NCBI GenBank assembly: GCA_014649575.1
Contig: BMTH01000001.1
Location: 558,001 to 622,000, forward strand
Length of the DNA stretch: 64,000 nt
DNA from: Streptomyces griseoincarnatus
GTDB lineage: Bacteria > Actinomycetota > Actinomycetes > Streptomycetales > Streptomycetaceae
Direction of reading: 5' to 3'
Shown: in pieces, positions 56,211 through 64,000 of the stretch
Layout: every line of letters starts with the position of its first letter
How positions within the stretch are numbered: position 1 is the first letter of the stretch
Translations under genes and position numbers: made by a program
Notes under the pieces: generated by a model
The model's input: only the letters and a program-made list of their open reading frames with translations
Told to the model about the DNA's origin: nothing
Database searches by the model: none

Positions 56211-56555
56211 TCGTCCTGCTCGCTTCCGACCGGCCCCCGGGACCGCGGTACCGCTCGTGAACGTCTGCTCCTGTCGGGAGGCGTTGATGACGTGCCCCGT
56301 AGCACGCCCGGCCGAGCGCGATCGCACAGCACGCGCACCCCGGGGGCCTACCGGACCTCGGATCGTACGAGGGGCCGACCACCACGTATGCGCAAGCGCG
56401 GACGATCTCATGGCGAAGCCGAACCGGCACGTGCCGGCTCGGCTTGGTCGTCCTTGGGGTTCACGCGGTGGCCCGTGAGAGGGCCCGCCACAAGAGGCTG
56501 GTGCGCCTCGGCGAGAGCCCACCGCCGTACGGTGGGCCGGTTGCGCCTTCCCAGA
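56211..56555. other. convergent intergenic region with hairpin
   Basis: No gene is supported. A 15-bp hairpin with one mismatch (56416-56445, AAGCCGA outer arms) is a likely bidirectional terminator between the Gls24 and PEBP genes. Confidence 0.6.
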
Positions 56556-57110
56556 TCAGCACCGGCCCACGAGGGTCCCGTGACCGACGCTCTGGTCGTC
56601 CAGAACCTCACGTGCGGCATCTGCCGTCACGTCATGGGGTATCGAAACGGGAGCCGGGAGTGCGTAGAGGCGGAACACGTAGCGGTGTGGTTCGCCGGGC
56701 GACGCGATGGGCCCACCCCAGCCGTTGTCGCCGTACCCGTTCCTGTGCACGTGACTACCCGGGTGGCCGGTCCCGGCTTCCAGTCCGGTGCGGCGTGGAT
56801 CGATACCCGTCACCAGCCACAGCGGACGGCCGCCGGGCGGTGCGTCGACGCTCTCGCACAGCAGAGCCAGCTCTGATGCCTCTCGGGGTATGCCGGACCA
56901 GGACAGCGGCGGTGAGACGTTGTCCCCGTTTCCTGCGTGGCGACGGGGAAGGTGTCCGTGGTCCGCGAACGCGGGACTGCGCAGATCGATGCCGGTCATG
57001 GTGCGTGGGTACCCGAGCCGGCCGTTGTCATACGGCTGACGGGTGCGGGCAACGACCTCCGTGGGGTGCGCGCGCAGCCAGTCGCCGATCTGCCGCGGTG
57101 TGAGGGCCAT
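56556..57110 (-). CDS. PEBP family (YbhB/YbcL type) protein
   Basis: This 184-residue protein has the phosphatidylethanolamine-binding fold. Visible segments are DNVSPPLSWSGIPREASELA, the ligand-pocket GGRPLWLVTGIDP region and HRYVFRLYAL near the end. Bacterial members are Raf-kinase-inhibitor-like proteins of unknown role. The first 40 residues (PRQIGDWLRAHPTEVV) are an extension not seen in the usual family. The frame continues upstream with plausible coding character to about 57300, so the start is unsure. Confidence 0.8.
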   Translation of the reverse strand: MALTPRQIGDWLRAHPTEVVARTRQPYDNGRLGYPRTMTGIDLRSPAFADHGHLPRRHAGNGDNVSPPLSWSGIPREASELALLCESVDAPPGGRPLWLVTGIDPRRTGLEAGTGHPGSHVHRNGYGDNGWGGPIASPGEPHRYVFRLYALPAPVSIPHDVTADAAREVLDDQSVGHGTLVGRC

Positions 57111-57476
57111 TTCGAGGGCTCCGGCGCCGCAGGCCGAGTGGCACGGCCACGGCCACGGCCACGGACGATACTGGCTGACCCGTTTTCAGGGCCCGGGTGA
57201 GCTGTCGGCGCAGCGCCGGGGAGAAGTCGGAGGCGGCCAGGCGGTCTCCGGCCACCTCGGTCCGCTCCCAGTGGTGGGTGTCGCGGAGCAGGGTGCACAC
57301 CGAGGTTCAACTGGCCGACGACGTCTGGGTCCTGACCTGGTGGCGATCCGGCGGAGATCGCCGGGTACGGTCCGCCCACCCTGGGTGTGACTGTCTCGTC
57401 CCGAGGTCCGGGAGCGTGGACGACCGGCCGGAGCGCAGGCCCCGGTACGGCTCGACTGGAGGAGGTACTGGGCCCG
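57111..57476. other. 366-base gap with possible coding fragment and hexamer repeat
   Basis: The minus strand from 57300 to 57112 has an open, charged frame that I cannot assign. A CACGGC-type hexamer is repeated about four times at 57143-57166. No other feature is supported. Confidence 0.4.
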
Positions 57477-58901
57477 TCAGGGCAGGAGTGGTCCCGTGGT
57501 CAGGGGGAGGACGGCCCCGCCCGCGACGCCGAGGAGCAGGGAGGCGGCGCCTGCGGTGTAGGCGGTGGCCGCGGACCAGCGGCCGGAGACGGCGAAGGCG
57601 GTCGCCGACGGCTCGGCGGGGGTGAGCCGGAACAGGGGCGCGAGCCAGCGCAGGTAGTAGAAGAGCGAGGCGACGGTGTTGGCGACGGCGAGGGCGGCGA
57701 GCCAGGTGAAGCCGCCGTCGACGGCGGCGCTGAAGATCTCCAGTTTGCCGAGGAAGACTCCGGTGGGCGGGGTGCCGACCAGGCCGAGGAGACAGACGAC
57801 GAGGACGGCGGCGAGGCCGGGGCGGCGGCGGGCGAGGCCGCGGTAGTCGTCGAGGGTGCGGGCGTGCGGGAGTTCGGTGACGACGGCGAAGGCGGCGAGG
57901 TTGGTGGCGGCGTAGGCGGCGAGGTAGAACAGCAGGCTTCTCTGGGCGAGGTCGGTGCGGGTGGCGACGGCCAGGGCCATCAGGAGGTAGCCGACCTGGC
58001 TGATGGTGGAGTACGCGAGCAGACGCTTGACGGAGCTTTGGAAGAACGCGGCCAGGTTGCCCAGTGTCATGGTGACTGCGGCGACGACGCCCAGGAGCAG
58101 GGGCCAGTTGACGTCGGTGCCGGGCACGGCCTGGTGGAGCAGGCGGAAGCCGGCGATCAGGCCGCCGATCTTGGGCAGGGTGGTGACGTAGGCGGCGACG
58201 GGTGTGGGGGCGCCGTCGGTGACGTCGGGGACCCAGAAGTGCGCGGGGACCGCCCCCGCCTTGAACAGGAGGCCGGCCAGGACGCCGACGAGTCCCACGG
58301 CGACGAGTCCGTAGGCGGCGGTGGGCAGCGCGGTGTTCAGTTCGCGGTAGAGGGTGGCGTGGCCGGCCGCGTACAGGAGAGCGGTGCCGGCGAGCATGGT
58401 GGTGCCGAGCAGAGCTCCCATGAGGTAGTACTTCAGGGCGGCTTCGGTGCCGCGTTCGTCCTTGGCGTAGGCGGCGAGGGCGTAGGCGGGGATGCTGGCG
58501 AGCAGGTAGGCGGCGAACAGCGTCAGCAGGTCGTTCGCGCCGATCAGGGCGAGGGTGCCGGCTCCGGTGAGCAGGAGCAGCACCCAGTACTCGGTTTCGC
58601 GCTTGTGGCCGCGGACGGTCTCCACGGACATGCCGGCGATCAGGAGCAGGGCGCCGAGGACGGTCAGGCGGCCGAAGTCGGTCGCGGTGTCGACGGCGAA
58701 CGCGTGGGCGAAGACGGTCTGTTCGCGGTCGGTGGCCATGGTGACGCCGGTGGCGACCAGACCGGCCGCACAGGCGGCTGCCGCCAGGACGGCGATGATC
58801 CACTGTCGTCGTCGGGGCAGCCAGGAACCGGCGAGCAGGCCGATGACGGCCGTGCCGACCAGGGCGAGTTCGGGGACGAGGGCGGCGAGGTTCTCGTTCA
58901 C
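57477..58901 (-). CDS. nuoN: NADH-quinone oxidoreductase subunit N
   Basis: This 474-residue antiporter-like subunit starts at the GTG at 58901, overlapping the nuoM stop in GTGA. Signature segments are LFKAGAVPAHFWVPDVTDGA and SVKRLLAYSTISQVGYLLMA. By eye, the helix-5 segment LFAAYLLASIPAYAL has Leu where most NuoN proteins have a conserved Glu. It forms one of the proton-pumping modules of complex I. It is the last gene of the operon. Confidence 0.93.
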   Translation of the reverse strand: MNENLAALVPELALVGTAVIGLLAGSWLPRRRQWIIAVLAAAACAAGLVATGVTMATDREQTVFAHAFAVDTATDFGRLTVLGALLLIAGMSVETVRGHKRETEYWVLLLLTGAGTLALIGANDLLTLFAAYLLASIPAYALAAYAKDERGTEAALKYYLMGALLGTTMLAGTALLYAAGHATLYRELNTALPTAAYGLVAVGLVGVLAGLLFKAGAVPAHFWVPDVTDGAPTPVAAYVTTLPKIGGLIAGFRLLHQAVPGTDVNWPLLLGVVAAVTMTLGNLAAFFQSSVKRLLAYSTISQVGYLLMALAVATRTDLAQRSLLFYLAAYAATNLAAFAVVTELPHARTLDDYRGLARRRPGLAAVLVVCLLGLVGTPPTGVFLGKLEIFSAAVDGGFTWLAALAVANTVASLFYYLRWLAPLFRLTPAEPSATAFAVSGRWSAATAYTAGAASLLLGVAGGAVLPLTTGPLLP

Positions 58902-60403
58902 CGGGCCACCAGCTCGATCACCGTGCGGCTGGCGGGTTCGATGACGTCCAGCAGCCAGCGCGGCACGACTCCGATCACCAGCGCCACCGCCAGCAGGGTC
59001 ACCGTCGGGACGGTCTCGGTGCGTTCGAGGTCGCTGATGCCGCCCGTGGGGATGCTCTGCGGCAGCCGCGGGACGCCGAGGAACATCGAGCGGAGGGCAC
59101 GCAGGAACAGGGCAGCGGTGAGCAGGATGCCGGTCAGGGCGATGGCGGTGGCGACCGTCCGGGAGGCCAGGGAGCCGGTGAAGATCTGGAACTCGGCGAT
59201 GAACCCGGAGAAGCCGGGGATGCCGAGGCTCGCGAACGCCGCCACGGCCGTGACGCCGGCGAAGCGCGGGGTGTGCGCGGCCAGACCGGAGTAGGCGTCG
59301 ATCGCGTAGGTCCGCCCCCGGTCGTAGAGCACGCCGGACAGCAGGAACAGGGCGCCGGTGATCAGGCCGTGGCTGACCATCTGGGTCACCGCCCCGGTGA
59401 CCGCGAGCGAGCGCGCCTGGGCGTCGGTGCCGGCCAGCGTCCCGGCGGCACCGACGGCAAGGACGACGTAGCCCATGTGGTTGACCGAGGTGTAGGCGAT
59501 CATCCGTTTGAAGTCGGTCTGCGCCAGGGCGACCAGCGCCCCGTAGACCACGGAGACGGCGCCGACGACGACGATGACCAGGGCGTACTGGCGCCAGCTG
59601 CCCGGCAGCAGGGGCATGGCGATGCGGACGAATCCGTAGGCGCCCATCTTCAGCAGGATCCCGGCGAGGATCGCCGAGCCGGCGGCGGGGGCGTCGGTGT
59701 GGGCGGGCGGCAGCCAGGTGTGGAACGGCACGGTCGGGGTCTTGATGGCCAGTCCGACGCCGATGGCCAGCAGCACGAGGCCGGCGTACGCGCCGCGGCC
59801 GGCGAGCGGGTTGGCGCGGGTGAGGTCGACGAGGTCGAAGGTGTGGGGTTCGGCGGCGAGGTACAGGCCGATGAAGCCGAGCAGCAGCGCGAGTGAGCCG
59901 ATGAAGGTGTAGAGGAAGAACTTCAGCGCCGCCGCCCTGCCCCGCTCGCCGTGGCCCCATCCGGCGATCACGAAGAACATGCCGACGATGGACAGGTCGA
60001 AGAAGACGAAGAACAGGATCAGGTCCTGCGCGACGAACAGGCCCAGACTGACGGTCTGCAGGAACAGGAACAGGCACACGTAACTGCGCACCCGCTGCCG
60101 CTCCTTGAGCGAGTACACGGCGACGGCGAGGAACAGCAGGCAGGTCAGCGCGACCAGGGGCAGGGACAGGCCGTCGACACCGACGTGGTAGCCGACCCCG
60201 GCGCCGGGGATCCACCGAACCCGCTGCTGGTACTGCATCCCCTCCCCCGGGTCGAAGCCGGTCCAGAGGGCGACGACCAGGGCGAGGTCGACGGCGGCCG
60301 TGGCGATCCACACCTGGATGTACGCCCGGGCCGAGAGCGCCCGCGGCAGGAGCAGCAGGATCGCGCAGACCAGCAGGGGCAGGAACGTGATGACACTCAG
60401 CAC
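58898..60403 (-). CDS. nuoM: NADH-quinone oxidoreductase subunit M
   Basis: This 501-residue subunit has about fourteen helices with the conserved lysine segments AIKTPTVPFHTWLPPAH and LLKMGAYGFVR, and QTDFKRMIAYTSVNHMGY. The helix-5 acidic residue is Asp (FFVFFDLSIVGMFF) rather than the usual Glu. It starts at a GTG four bases after the nuoL stop. It is one of three antiporter-like proton pumps of complex I. Confidence 0.95.
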   Translation of the reverse strand: MLSVITFLPLLVCAILLLLPRALSARAYIQVWIATAAVDLALVVALWTGFDPGEGMQYQQRVRWIPGAGVGYHVGVDGLSLPLVALTCLLFLAVAVYSLKERQRVRSYVCLFLFLQTVSLGLFVAQDLILFFVFFDLSIVGMFFVIAGWGHGERGRAAALKFFLYTFIGSLALLLGFIGLYLAAEPHTFDLVDLTRANPLAGRGAYAGLVLLAIGVGLAIKTPTVPFHTWLPPAHTDAPAAGSAILAGILLKMGAYGFVRIAMPLLPGSWRQYALVIVVVGAVSVVYGALVALAQTDFKRMIAYTSVNHMGYVVLAVGAAGTLAGTDAQARSLAVTGAVTQMVSHGLITGALFLLSGVLYDRGRTYAIDAYSGLAAHTPRFAGVTAVAAFASLGIPGFSGFIAEFQIFTGSLASRTVATAIALTGILLTAALFLRALRSMFLGVPRLPQSIPTGGISDLERTETVPTVTLLAVALVIGVVPRWLLDVIEPASRTVIELVAR

Positions 60404-60407
60404 AGGG

Positions 60408-62354
60408 CTACCTCACCAACAGCACGATCAGGACGAGTACGGCGAAGCCCAGGGCGGCCTGGGCGTAGTACTGGTGCAGCAGCCCGGTCTGCGGCCGGCG
60501 CGCCGCCCGGCCCAGACCGCGGGCGCCTGCGGCGACCGCGTCCACGGCGGCGTCGATGCCGCCGTCGTCCACCCGGCCCGCGAGCCGGGCGCCGGCCAGT
60601 CCGCCGCGGGCGGTCTGCCGTACCGCGGCGTCGATGCCGTCGTCCACCCGGCCGGCGATCCTGGCCGTGGCGAGCCCGCCACGCGCGACCTGGCGTACCG
60701 CTCCGTCGACGACGCGGTCGTCGAAGACGGCCAGGGCCCACGCCAGCCTCAGGACGGGCCGTACGACCACCGTGTGCGCGGCCCGCTCCAGGTGCAGCCA
60801 TCCCCGCGCCCACCGCACCGCCGGACTCGGCACGGGCGCCGGGCGGGAGGCCCACCACCAGGCCAGGCCCGCGGCGGCGAACGCGACTCCGGCGCTCAGG
60901 CCCACCTCCCACGGCTTCGGCGAGGGCTCGTCCGGCGCCCCGACCAGACGCTTCAGCCAGCTGGCCGGTCCGGGCAGGGCCAGCACCCCCAGCACGGCGG
61001 CGGCGAAGGTGAGAACGAGCAGCGGGGCAGGGGTCGTGCGGGCGGTACGCCGGGTGCCGTCCCGCTCGGTGTCGTAGCCGGCCTCCGGGTCGTCGGGCAG
61101 CGGCTGAGTGACGTACCACAGGGCCTTGATGCTGTACACGGCGGCGACGGCGGCAGCCGCGAGCCCCACGGCGTACAAGCCGGTGCTCTCGGCGTACGCG
61201 GAGGCGAGGACCTCGTCCTTGGCCGCCCACAGCGACAGCGGCGGCAGTCCGGCCAGTGTCAGCGCGCCGACGGTGAAGGCGGTGCCGAGAAGACGGTAGG
61301 TGCGGGCGGCACCGCGCAGGGCCGGCAGGTGCTTGGTGCCGAGCGCGGTCAGCCAGGCGCCGGCGGCGAGGAACAGCCCCGACTTCGTGGCGGCGTGCGC
61401 GACGAGCTGGGTGGTGCCGGCGGCGATGCCGCCGCTGCCCGCGGCCAGCACCATGAACCCGAGCTGGGAGGAGGTGGACGCCGCGAGCATTTGCTTCAGG
61501 TCCCGTTGCGCTACGGCGACCACGCCGAGGAAGAGCGCGGTGACGGCGCCGGTCCAGGCCACCAGCGGGCCGGCCCAGCCCGTGGCGGCCAGCAGCGGAT
61601 GCAGGCGCAGCAGGAGGTAGGCGCCGGCGGCGACCATGGTCGCCGAGTGCAGGAGCGCCGACACCGGACTCGGGCCCTGCATGGCCCGCGACAGCCAGAA
61701 CGAGAACGGCAGCTGCGCCGACTTTCCCAGCGCGGCCACGACCACACCTCCGGTGATCACGTGCAGCCACGGCGAGGGGGCGTCCGGGAGTGCCCGGAGG
61801 TCCAGCGAGCCGGCACCGCCGGCCACCGCCGCGCCGGCGGCCAGGTACAGCCCGAGGTCGGCGGTACGGGTGGTGAGGAAGGCGGTATCCGCTGCCCGTA
61901 CTCGCTCCGGCCGCCGCCACCAGTAGCCGATCAGCGCCCAGCTGGTGGCGCCCATCACCTCCCAGGCCATCAGCAGCAGCGGCAGCGTGGTCGCCGTGAC
62001 CGTGACCAGCATGGCTCCGGAGAAGACCAGCATCAGTCCGAAGAGCCGGCCCCGGTTCTCGTCCGGTCCGAACTCGCCGGCGGCGAAGGCCAGGACGGCG
62101 GTGGTGACCGCCGCCACCGTGACCACCATGAACGCGGACAGCCCGTCCACCGCCAGACCCGCCCGCATCCCGGCGAACAGCGGCGCGCTCGACTGAGGCC
62201 GGGTCACCGCGGCGGCGACCGCCACACCGAGCGTCGCCACGGCCACCGCCACACCGAGAGCGGGAGCCAGCCGGTTGCAGCGGGTTCCCGTCACGCCCAG
62301 GACGGCTCCCGCGCCGAGGGGTAGGGAGATCAGCAGCCAGATCACCGCGCTCAC
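60408..62354 (-). CDS. nuoL: NADH-quinone oxidoreductase subunit L
   Basis: This 648-residue subunit starts at the GTG at 62354, overlapping nuoK in GTGA. The key residues are kept: Glu in LLLMAWEVMGATSW, Lys in GKSAQLPFSFWLSRAMQGP and Lys in LWAAKDEVLAS. Near the C terminus the usual single VDGAV motif is expanded into three related units (RQVARGGLATARIAGRVDD and two kin, about 60545-60720) before the last QTG and helix. It is a proton-pumping subunit with the lateral helix. Confidence 0.94.
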   Translation of the reverse strand: MSAVIWLLISLPLGAGAVLGVTGTRCNRLAPALGVAVAVATLGVAVAAAVTRPQSSAPLFAGMRAGLAVDGLSAFMVVTVAAVTTAVLAFAAGEFGPDENRGRLFGLMLVFSGAMLVTVTATTLPLLLMAWEVMGATSWALIGYWWRRPERVRAADTAFLTTRTADLGLYLAAGAAVAGGAGSLDLRALPDAPSPWLHVITGGVVVAALGKSAQLPFSFWLSRAMQGPSPVSALLHSATMVAAGAYLLLRLHPLLAATGWAGPLVAWTGAVTALFLGVVAVAQRDLKQMLAASTSSQLGFMVLAAGSGGIAAGTTQLVAHAATKSGLFLAAGAWLTALGTKHLPALRGAARTYRLLGTAFTVGALTLAGLPPLSLWAAKDEVLASAYAESTGLYAVGLAAAAVAAVYSIKALWYVTQPLPDDPEAGYDTERDGTRRTARTTPAPLLVLTFAAAVLGVLALPGPASWLKRLVGAPDEPSPKPWEVGLSAGVAFAAAGLAWWWASRPAPVPSPAVRWARGWLHLERAAHTVVVRPVLRLAWALAVFDDRVVDGAVRQVARGGLATARIAGRVDDGIDAAVRQTARGGLAGARLAGRVDDGGIDAAVDAVAAGARGLGRAARRPQTGLLHQYYAQAALGFAVLVLIVLLVR

Positions 62355-62656
62355 CCCTTCAGCTCGTCGGCCATGTCGGTCATGTCGACCTGACGGGCGC
62401 GGTAGATCGCGGTGGTCACGGCGAATCCCATGGCCATCTCCACCGCCATCGCGACCACGGCCGCCACGATCACCACCTGGCCGCTCGGCGCACCGGGGGC
62501 GAGGAAGTGCCAGAAGTCGGCGGCCGCGACGATGACACCGCCGATCATCAGCTCGATCCCCATCATGATCATGACGATGGACTGCTGGGACAGCGCACCG
62601 AAGAGGCCGGTGGAGAACAGGCCCGCGGCCAGCACCAGGATCAGTTCGAAGGTCAC
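62351..62656 (-). CDS. nuoK: NADH-quinone oxidoreductase subunit K
   Basis: This 101-residue protein has three helices, with the conserved Glu in IMMGIELMIGG and a second in AVEMAMGFAV. It overlaps both neighbours by four bases, which suggests tightly coupled translation within the nuo operon. Confidence 0.94.
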   Translation of the reverse strand: MTFELILVLAAGLFSTGLFGALSQQSIVMIMMGIELMIGGVIVAAADFWHFLAPGAPSGQVVIVAAVVAMAVEMAMGFAVTTAIYRARQVDMTDMADELKG

Positions 62657-63222
62657 CGGCCCACCCCTCCGCCGGCCGGGTCCTGGGCCGGCCGCTGGTC
62701 GAGGTCGTCGCCGAAGCGGTCGTAACGGCCCCGGTGCGTGGCGAGGACGGTGGCACCGACCATGGTGGCCAGCAGCACGAAGCCCAGGATGACCATGGTC
62801 AGCATCTGTTCGGCCATCAGCGCCCTGCCGACCTGGAAGGTCGTGTCACGGGGCCGGGACGCGGTGCGGTCGGGCCAGGGCACGAAAAAGATCCCGGCGA
62901 CCAAGGCCACGAAGACGATGCCGCTGGTGGCGAGCGCGCCGCGCTTGTTGTGCAGCATCGACATCGGCATCAGCCCGGCCGGGTTCATCATGTAGGCGAT
63001 CATGAACACGGCCATGATCACCATCTCCATGACCATCATCAGCACGATGACCACGCCCAGATAGGGCAGGCCGAGTACGGCCGTGACGCCGCCGACGCAG
63101 ACCAGTGACGCCAGCAGCGAGAAGGTGACCCGGGCCATCGAGTTCAGCGTGAACACCAGCACGCCGAAGACCTGGGCGAGCACCCCCAGAGCCGCCAGCA
63201 GCACGGTGTCGGTCGTGCCCAT
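62653..63222 (-). CDS. nuoJ: NADH-quinone oxidoreductase subunit J
   Basis: This 189-residue protein starts at the ATG at 63222 behind GGGAGGG. It has five helices, with LPYLGVVIVLMMVMEMVIMA at helix 3 and a hydrophilic tail ending in Gly/Arg. Met is unusually frequent. It follows nuoH by 20 bases, and the nuoI gene normally found between them is absent. Confidence 0.9.
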   Translation of the reverse strand: MGTTDTVLLAALGVLAQVFGVLVFTLNSMARVTFSLLASLVCVGGVTAVLGLPYLGVVIVLMMVMEMVIMAVFMIAYMMNPAGLMPMSMLHNKRGALATSGIVFVALVAGIFFVPWPDRTASRPRDTTFQVGRALMAEQMLTMVILGFVLLATMVGATVLATHRGRYDRFGDDLDQRPAQDPAGGGVGR

Positions 63223-63242
63223 GAAGCGATCCCTCCCTTGTC

Positions 63243-64000
63243 CTATCGGCCGAGGTTCACCAGAGCCGGTACCAGTGCCTGTGCGATCGTCAGCGGGATG
63301 AGCACCACCCAGGCGAACTCCACGTACCGGTCCGCGCGGACCACCGGCAGCCGCCGCAGCACCCACACCAGCAGACCGAGTACGAGCAGTGTCTTGACCA
63401 GCGACCATGCCCAGGACGGCAAGCCCGGTCCGGCGCCACCGCCCAGGAACAGCGGCACGGCCATGGCCGCGCCGGACGCGAGCCACAGCCACCGGCCGGC
63501 CTGGAGCAGCAACCGGTCCGCCCCGGACACCTCGCCCAGGACACCGCCGGCCAGGTCGCGGCCCGCCGGATAGGCGAACGGGCCCAGGAAGCTGAACGCC
63601 AGCACACCGGCCAGATAGGCGGCGAAGGCGACCGGCATCCACACCGCGTACCACAGCCCGTCCTGCGCGGCGGCGATGTCGCCCACCCGCAGCGACTCGG
63701 CACCGGTGGCGGCCGAGATCAGCGCGAACATCAGCGGCAGCTCGTAGGCGAGGCCCTGCGCGAGGAACCGGTACCCACCGATCAGGGAGAACGCGGCGTT
63801 GGGTCCCCAGCCGGCCAGCCACAGCCCGGCCCAGGTCAGCACCTCCATGGCGTTGAACCACACGACCCCGACCGACGGGTCGGCGACCACACGACCGCCG
63901 AAAGGGACGACCAGCGTCGACAGCACGGCCGCCACCGGCACGGTCACCACACCCGTCCGCCACAGCAGCCGGTCCTGGGCGGGCAGCCGCCGCGGCTGCG
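63243..64000 (-). CDS. nuoH: NADH-quinone oxidoreductase subunit H, 5' end outside window
   Basis: The frame is open to the window edge, so the N terminus is missing. The visible 251 residues include helices 3-8. The quinone-chamber loop appears as GGYRFLAQGLAYELPLMFAL, and YRFL..YE-type residues in the Q loop are present. The end LTIAQALVPALVNLGR precedes a TAG stop. It anchors the quinone-binding arm of complex I. Confidence 0.92.
   Translation of the reverse strand, partial: QPRRLPAQDRLLWRTGVVTVPVAAVLSTLVVPFGGRVVADPSVGVVWFNAMEVLTWAGLWLAGWGPNAAFSLIGGYRFLAQGLAYELPLMFALISAATGAESLRVGDIAAAQDGLWYAVWMPVAFAAYLAGVLAFSFLGPFAYPAGRDLAGGVLGEVSGADRLLLQAGRWLWLASGAAMAVPLFLGGGAGPGLPSWAWSLVKTLLVLGLLVWVLRRLPVVRADRYVEFAWVVLIPLTIAQALVPALVNLGR

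Noticed and set aside
57112..57300. Small minus-strand gene upstream of PEBP
   Set aside because: The frame looks coding in places, but there is no convincing ribosome site, family match or clear boundary with the PEBP gene.

Overview
The window is chromosomal DNA of very high G+C content from a streptomycete-type actinobacterium. Supporting signs are GTG/ATG starts behind GGAGG-type ribosome sites, strong third-position G+C bias, an actinobacterial glgA-glgC pair, an Rpf-type cell wall hydrolase, an ECF sigma/zinc anti-sigma locus and a reduced second-copy-type nuo operon. I see no rRNA, tRNA, CRISPR array, PKS/NRPS or intact mobile element. The last gene (nuoH) runs off the right edge.

Layout. 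1-8.7 kb: class F sortase, polysaccharide deacetylase, universal stress protein, amino acid permease, CapA-like lipoprotein, and an ECF sigma factor with an unknown protein between it and its zinc-binding anti-sigma factor. 7.8-18 kb: Fpg/Nei-like protein, SpoIIE-type phosphatase, lipase-maturation-factor homologue, aldo/keto reductase, GH38 mannosidase, VOC protein, GNAT, and a 57-residue small gene. 18.6-32.4 kb: unusual SDR, WS/DGAT acyltransferase, secreted GH2 enzyme, FhuF-like protein plus glgA-glgC, EamA transporter, Rpf-LysM-M23 hydrolase, and gnd. 32.5-33.8 kb: a palindromic repeat, a proline-rich protein, a small acetyltransferase and panD. 33.8-34.8 kb: gene remnants.

The most interesting part is 34.8-46.2 kb. 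Three cobalamin riboswitches control three units. (i) On the minus strand, a [2Fe-2S] ferredoxin-like protein and a FhuF-type reductase. (ii) On the plus strand, a five-gene operon: GHMP kinase, cysteine-synthase-like PLP enzyme, ATP-grasp ligase, MFS transporter and SAM methyltransferase. (iii) On the plus strand, a BtuFCD-type importer. A ferric-reductase-like membrane protein lies between (i) and (ii). Together this reads as make, export, import and reduce a small molecule under B12 repression. My inference is a cobalt-directed metallophore or a corrinoid-related amino-acid product. I do not recognise it as a described system.

46.3-57.1 kb: a decayed IS256-type transposase, then a DUF1963-like protein and a group of envelope or stress-type genes (PRC-barrel, AI-2E-like, Rieske oxygenase, site-2 protease with CBS domains, small membrane protein, PCuAC-like lipoprotein, SGNH hydrolase, Gls24/Asp23, PEBP). 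57.5-64 kb: nuoH-J-K-L-M-N on the minus strand. No nuoI lies between H and J, and proton-channel residues in M and N are altered. Several decayed genes (hydrolase, AraC, P-type ATPase, ABC ATPase, transposase) mark past insertions and deletions between the functional blocks.
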